Shown piece after piece: positions 40,697 to 42,942 of a stretch of DNA of 42,942 nt. Made by a program: the position numbers and the translations under genes. Every line of letters begins with the position of its first letter. The stretch's first letter is position 1. The stretch lies in the NCBI GenBank assembly GCA_030527645.1, contig JAUNAJ010000010.1, positions 1-42,942 on the forward strand. The letters run 5' to 3'. Under the pieces are notes generated by a model. The model saw nothing but the letters and a program-made list of their open reading frames with translations, was not told the origin of the DNA and searched no databases. The stretch is from Lachnospiraceae bacterium. Its GTDB lineage: Bacteria; Bacillota; Clostridia; Lachnospirales; Lachnospiraceae.

Positions 40697-40757
40697 GGAA
40701 CCTCCCCTTCGTGCACAGCTGCTGACGAAGCCTGACTGCTTTTGCAGGGGAGGTTCC
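40697..40757. other. Long imperfect palindrome upstream of cbiK
   Basis: GGAACCTCCCC (40697-40707) pairs with GGGGAGGTTCC (40747-40757), enclosing an inner CTTCGT/ACGAAG hairpin (40708-40731) and a further GCCTGACTGC segment. In the cbiK leader, 64 bases before its start, it would be a strongly folded RNA. No cobalamin riboswitch core was recognised on either strand. Looks more like a dispersed repeat element. The remaining ~375 bases to hemA are AT-rich and apparently gene-free. Confidence 0.6.
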
Positions 40758-41017
40758 TCAATCCCGATATAGCAGTAGAAGCGCATGACGTCTCTTGCCT
40801 GCCTGCATGACGAGCCATTATTCATCTTTCCTGCATCCTGTGGACAGCAACCAGAAAAGCAGTAATTTCAGATAATATTAAGTATATAGAAAAATAATTG
40901 AAAGTCAAATGTTGTCATTTTGTTTCACATATTACACTTTGTTATAACAATATACGAGGTGCAATAACATTTTCGAAAAATGCTGATTTTATGCATTTTT
41001 TGACGCGTTTTTTCACG

Positions 41018-41047
41018 TTGACAGATGGTTTGTCAGAGACATATAAT
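41018..41047 (+). promoter_or_regulatory. Promoter of hemA with overlapping inverted repeat
   Basis: A perfect TTGACA (41018-41023) and TATAAT (41042-41047) are 18 bases apart. TGACA-N7-TGTCA-like symmetry (41019-41035) overlaps the -35 and spacer, a candidate operator. Upstream, AAAAATGC...GCATTTTT (40977-41000) is another inverted repeat. Confidence 0.85.
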
Positions 41048-41132
41048 TGCAGTTAAGGTTTCGATATAAAAGAAAAAAATAAGAAATGAATTGGGGGAAC
41101 CGGAAGGTTCCTGACGGAGGAAATTGAAAGCT

Positions 41133-42362
41133 ATGAGTATCAGAATGCTGGGCGTGGATCATAATCATGCATCCGTGGATGTCCGTGCCTTGTTCTCCTT
41201 TACAAAAAGAGAGATTGAGGAGCAGACAGAGCAGCTGCGCAGGGCTCTTCATGCGGAAGGCTGTATTATCCTGTCTACCTGCAACCGGATGGAGATCTGG
41301 GTCAACATGCCGGAGAATTCAGAGAAATCTCTTGCAGAGCAGCTTTGCAAACTTAAGGGACTGGATCCGGAGCAGTACGGGGAGTGTTTTGTAGAGAGAA
41401 AGGATCAGGATGCGGTGGATCATCTGTTCCATCTGACCTGTGGATTGAAGTCTCAGATCCTTGCCGAGGATCAGATCATTACACAGGTGAAGGACGCGCT
41501 GGCTATGTCCCGTAACCTCTACCAGACCGACAGCGTGCTGGAGGTCCTGTTTCGCAGAGCCATTACCGGTGCGAAAAGGGTAAAAACGGAAGTAACATTT
41601 TCAAGAGCCAGCGAGACTGCAATGGATCAGGCGATCACCATGATGGAACAGCAGGGAGTGGATCTGTCAAAGCAGGTGTGCATGGTCATCGGAAACGGTG
41701 AGATGGGCAAGCTGGCTGCTACATCCCTCAGAAAAAAGGGTGCGGATGTGACCGTGACTGTGCGCCAGTACAGAAGCGGCGAGGTGCAGATCCCTGAGAA
41801 CTGCAGCCGCATTGATTACGGGAATCGAATGGAGTACCTGCCGAAATGTGACATTGTCGTCAGTGCAACGGCAAGCCCGAACTGTACCATCCGTAAAAGT
41901 CTGATGGATGAGGTACAGCTGGAGCATCCGGTGACGATGATCGATCTGGCGGTACCAAGAGACATTGAGACAGAAGTGGGGGAAATGCCCGGAATCTCAT
42001 TATATGATATTGATTCTTTCCATACCCTGCATGATGCAAAGAATGATGCCGCCTATGAGCATGCGGAGCTGATCCTGCATGAGGAGATCGCAGAATTTTA
42101 TGAATGGCTGAAGGGACGAAATGTGATCCCGCGTATTCAGAAGATCCAGGAGGATGCGGCAACGGATGTAAACCTTCGTCTCCATAAGATCGTAAAAAAA
42201 TCCTCAATGGATGAGAAGGAACAGCAGAAGATGGAGAAGCAGATCCATACCTCCTCAGCCAAGGTGATCAACAAGATGCTCTTCGGGCTGAAGGAATATC
42301 TGGACGAGGAAACCTTCTTCCAATGTATCCGGGGACTGGAGAAAGTATATGAAGCAGAATAA
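41133..42362 (+). CDS. hemA: Glutamyl-tRNA reductase
   Basis: Reduces glutamyl-tRNA(Glu) to glutamate-1-semialdehyde, the first step of tetrapyrrole synthesis by the C5 route. The 409-aa protein has the catalytic Cys50 in ILSTCNRMEIW, and LFHLTCGLKSQILAEDQIITQVKDA follows. The NADPH domain is VMVIGNGEMGKLAATSL. VVSATASPN and MIDLAVPRDIE are also typical. The dimerisation helix region is at the C-terminus. GGAGG (41116-41120) lies 12 bases before ATG 41133 and only 3 before TTG 41124, so the start is a choice between imperfect spacings. It overlaps the next gene by 14 bases. Confidence 0.94.
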   Translation: MSIRMLGVDHNHASVDVRALFSFTKREIEEQTEQLRRALHAEGCIILSTCNRMEIWVNMPENSEKSLAEQLCKLKGLDPEQYGECFVERKDQDAVDHLFHLTCGLKSQILAEDQIITQVKDALAMSRNLYQTDSVLEVLFRRAITGAKRVKTEVTFSRASETAMDQAITMMEQQGVDLSKQVCMVIGNGEMGKLAATSLRKKGADVTVTVRQYRSGEVQIPENCSRIDYGNRMEYLPKCDIVVSATASPNCTIRKSLMDEVQLEHPVTMIDLAVPRDIETEVGEMPGISLYDIDSFHTLHDAKNDAAYEHAELILHEEIAEFYEWLKGRNVIPRIQKIQEDAATDVNLRLHKIVKKSSMDEKEQQKMEKQIHTSSAKVINKMLFGLKEYLDEETFFQCIRGLEKVYEAE

Positions 42363-42819
42363 AAGATACTTCCCGATGTTTGTGGATCTCACAGAAAAAA
42401 AGGTTGTGGTGGTTGGTGCCGGCAGAATCGGAAGCAGAAGAATCCGTACGCTGGCAGATTTTACAGACCACCTGACTGTCATTGCACCGGAAGCTCTGCC
42501 GGAGGTGGAGAGACTGGAGGAAGAAGGACGATTGACCTGGATCAGAAAGTCCTATGAGAGAGACCTGATCCTGGATGCAGATCTTGTGCTTGCCTGCACC
42601 GATGACCCTGAACTGAACAGCGGCATTTACAGTGTGTGTAAATGTCTGGGGATTCAGGTAAATGTCTGCAGTGATAAAAATAAATGTGATTTTTACTTCC
42701 CCGGTGTGATCACGGAAGAATCTGTGGTAGTGGGAATCACCGCCAGCGGGACCGATCATCATCAGGCAAAGCTTGTCAGAGAGAAAATCGAACATGCGCT
42801 GAAGGATAGGAACGATTAA
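42349..42819 (+). CDS. sirC: Precorrin-2 dehydrogenase (SirC/CysG N-terminal-like)
   Basis: Oxidises precorrin-2 to sirohydrochlorin with NAD+, feeding CbiK. The 156-aa single-domain protein has YFPMFVDLTEKKVVVVGAGRIGSRR (Rossmann GxGxxG), VIAPEALPEVERLEEEG, ADLVLACTDDPELNSGIYSVCK and VNVCSDKNKCDFYFPGVITEESVVVGITASGTDHHQAKLVREKIE. The C-terminal chelatase-like extension found in longer homologues is absent, typical of many clostridial forms. Its start is within the end of hemA, so translation is coupled. Confidence 0.93.
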   Translation: MKQNKRYFPMFVDLTEKKVVVVGAGRIGSRRIRTLADFTDHLTVIAPEALPEVERLEEEGRLTWIRKSYERDLILDADLVLACTDDPELNSGIYSVCKCLGIQVNVCSDKNKCDFYFPGVITEESVVVGITASGTDHHQAKLVREKIEHALKDRND

Positions 42820-42840
42820 GTCCAAAGACTAGTTGAAGGC

Positions 42841-42890
42841 GGAACGGGGGACGGTGGTGGTGTTTCAACAACCGGGACACCACCACCCCA
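42841..42890 (+). repeat. GGGGACGG palindrome, copy 3, broken at the contig edge
   Basis: The left arm GGAACGGGGGACGGTGGTGG (42841-42860) matches the outer arm of copies 1 and 2. The inner right arm begins (GACACCACCACC) but then dissolves into a C run where CCGTCCCCCGTTCC is expected. Lies 21 bases after the sirC stop. Confidence 0.8.
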
Positions 42891-42942
42891 CCCCCCCCCC
42901 CCCCACACCCAAAAGTAACCAAAAAAAAAAAAATAAAAAAAA
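42887..42942. other. Low-quality contig end (homopolymer C and A)
   Basis: Nearly all C from 42887 to 42904 and nearly all A from 42921, with isolated breaks. This is not like any other region of the window and sits inside a strong hairpin, where polymerase or assembly commonly fails. It should not be treated as biological sequence. Confidence 0.9.

Overview
The window looks like chromosomal DNA of an anaerobic Gram-positive gut-type Clostridia, most likely a Lachnospiraceae member. This is inferred from strong GGAGG ribosome binding sites, a T-box leader, many intrinsic terminators, the oxygen-independent (Cbi) cobalamin route and oxygen-sensitive 4Fe-4S proteins. No rRNA, tRNA, CRISPR array, phage or complete insertion sequence was seen. 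The last ~60 bases are homopolymer-rich junk inside a broken palindrome, so the right edge is almost certainly a contig end.

Positions 1-11.6 kb are a mixed accessory region. It holds the tail of an unknown gene, a class-3-like aldehyde dehydrogenase, a UroD/MtaA-type methyltransferase divergent from a PucR/CdaR regulator that carries an in-frame TAG, and a small membrane protein. Then come a ferredoxin-type aldo/keto reductase, a metallo-beta-lactamase-fold hydrolase, an FMN alpha-hydroxy-acid oxidase-like enzyme and an Ada-type zinc protein. An unknown membrane-anchored protein follows, sitting inside a partial duplication of the aldo/keto reductase locus. The region ends with a DUF4143 AAA ATPase preceded by tandem repeats, and a DEDDh exonuclease.

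Positions 11.6-18.1 kb are amino-acid and sugar metabolism. A T-box riboswitch with a UGG (Trp) specifier controls a three-gene ABC importer, so tryptophan is the likely substrate. An IolB-like isomerase and threonine synthase follow. The threonine synthase leader contains two near-identical stem-loops of a type I do not recognise. Long palindromes lie directly after the importer ATPase and threonine synthase stop codons.

Positions 18.1-36.3 kb form a nearly continuous plus-strand cobalamin cluster: cobT-cobU-cobS-(short CobU-like)-cobC-amidohydrolase-cbiD-cbiL-cbiF-cbiG-cbiH-cbiJET-cbiA-cbiB-cobD-cbiP-cbiC. It covers most steps from the second C-methylation of the corrin ring through amidation, aminopropanol attachment and lower-ligand assembly. 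Several genes overlap by 1-8 bases and are probably translationally coupled. Many of the proteins carry extra hydrophilic linkers, and CbiJ, CbiE and CbiT are one polypeptide. The cluster has a good promoter before cobT with an 11-bp inverted repeat across the -10, and I could not find a B12 riboswitch.

Positions 36.3-42.9 kb hold a CapA-family membrane protein and phosphofructokinase. The early tetrapyrrole genes come last: cbiK (cobalt chelatase, minus strand), hemA (glutamyl-tRNA reductase) and a precorrin-2 dehydrogenase. These three supply sirohydrochlorin precursors and cobalt insertion to the main cluster. The remaining early genes (hemB, hemC, hemD, cobA) presumably lie beyond the contig end. 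Two families of palindromic intergenic repeats are scattered through the window.
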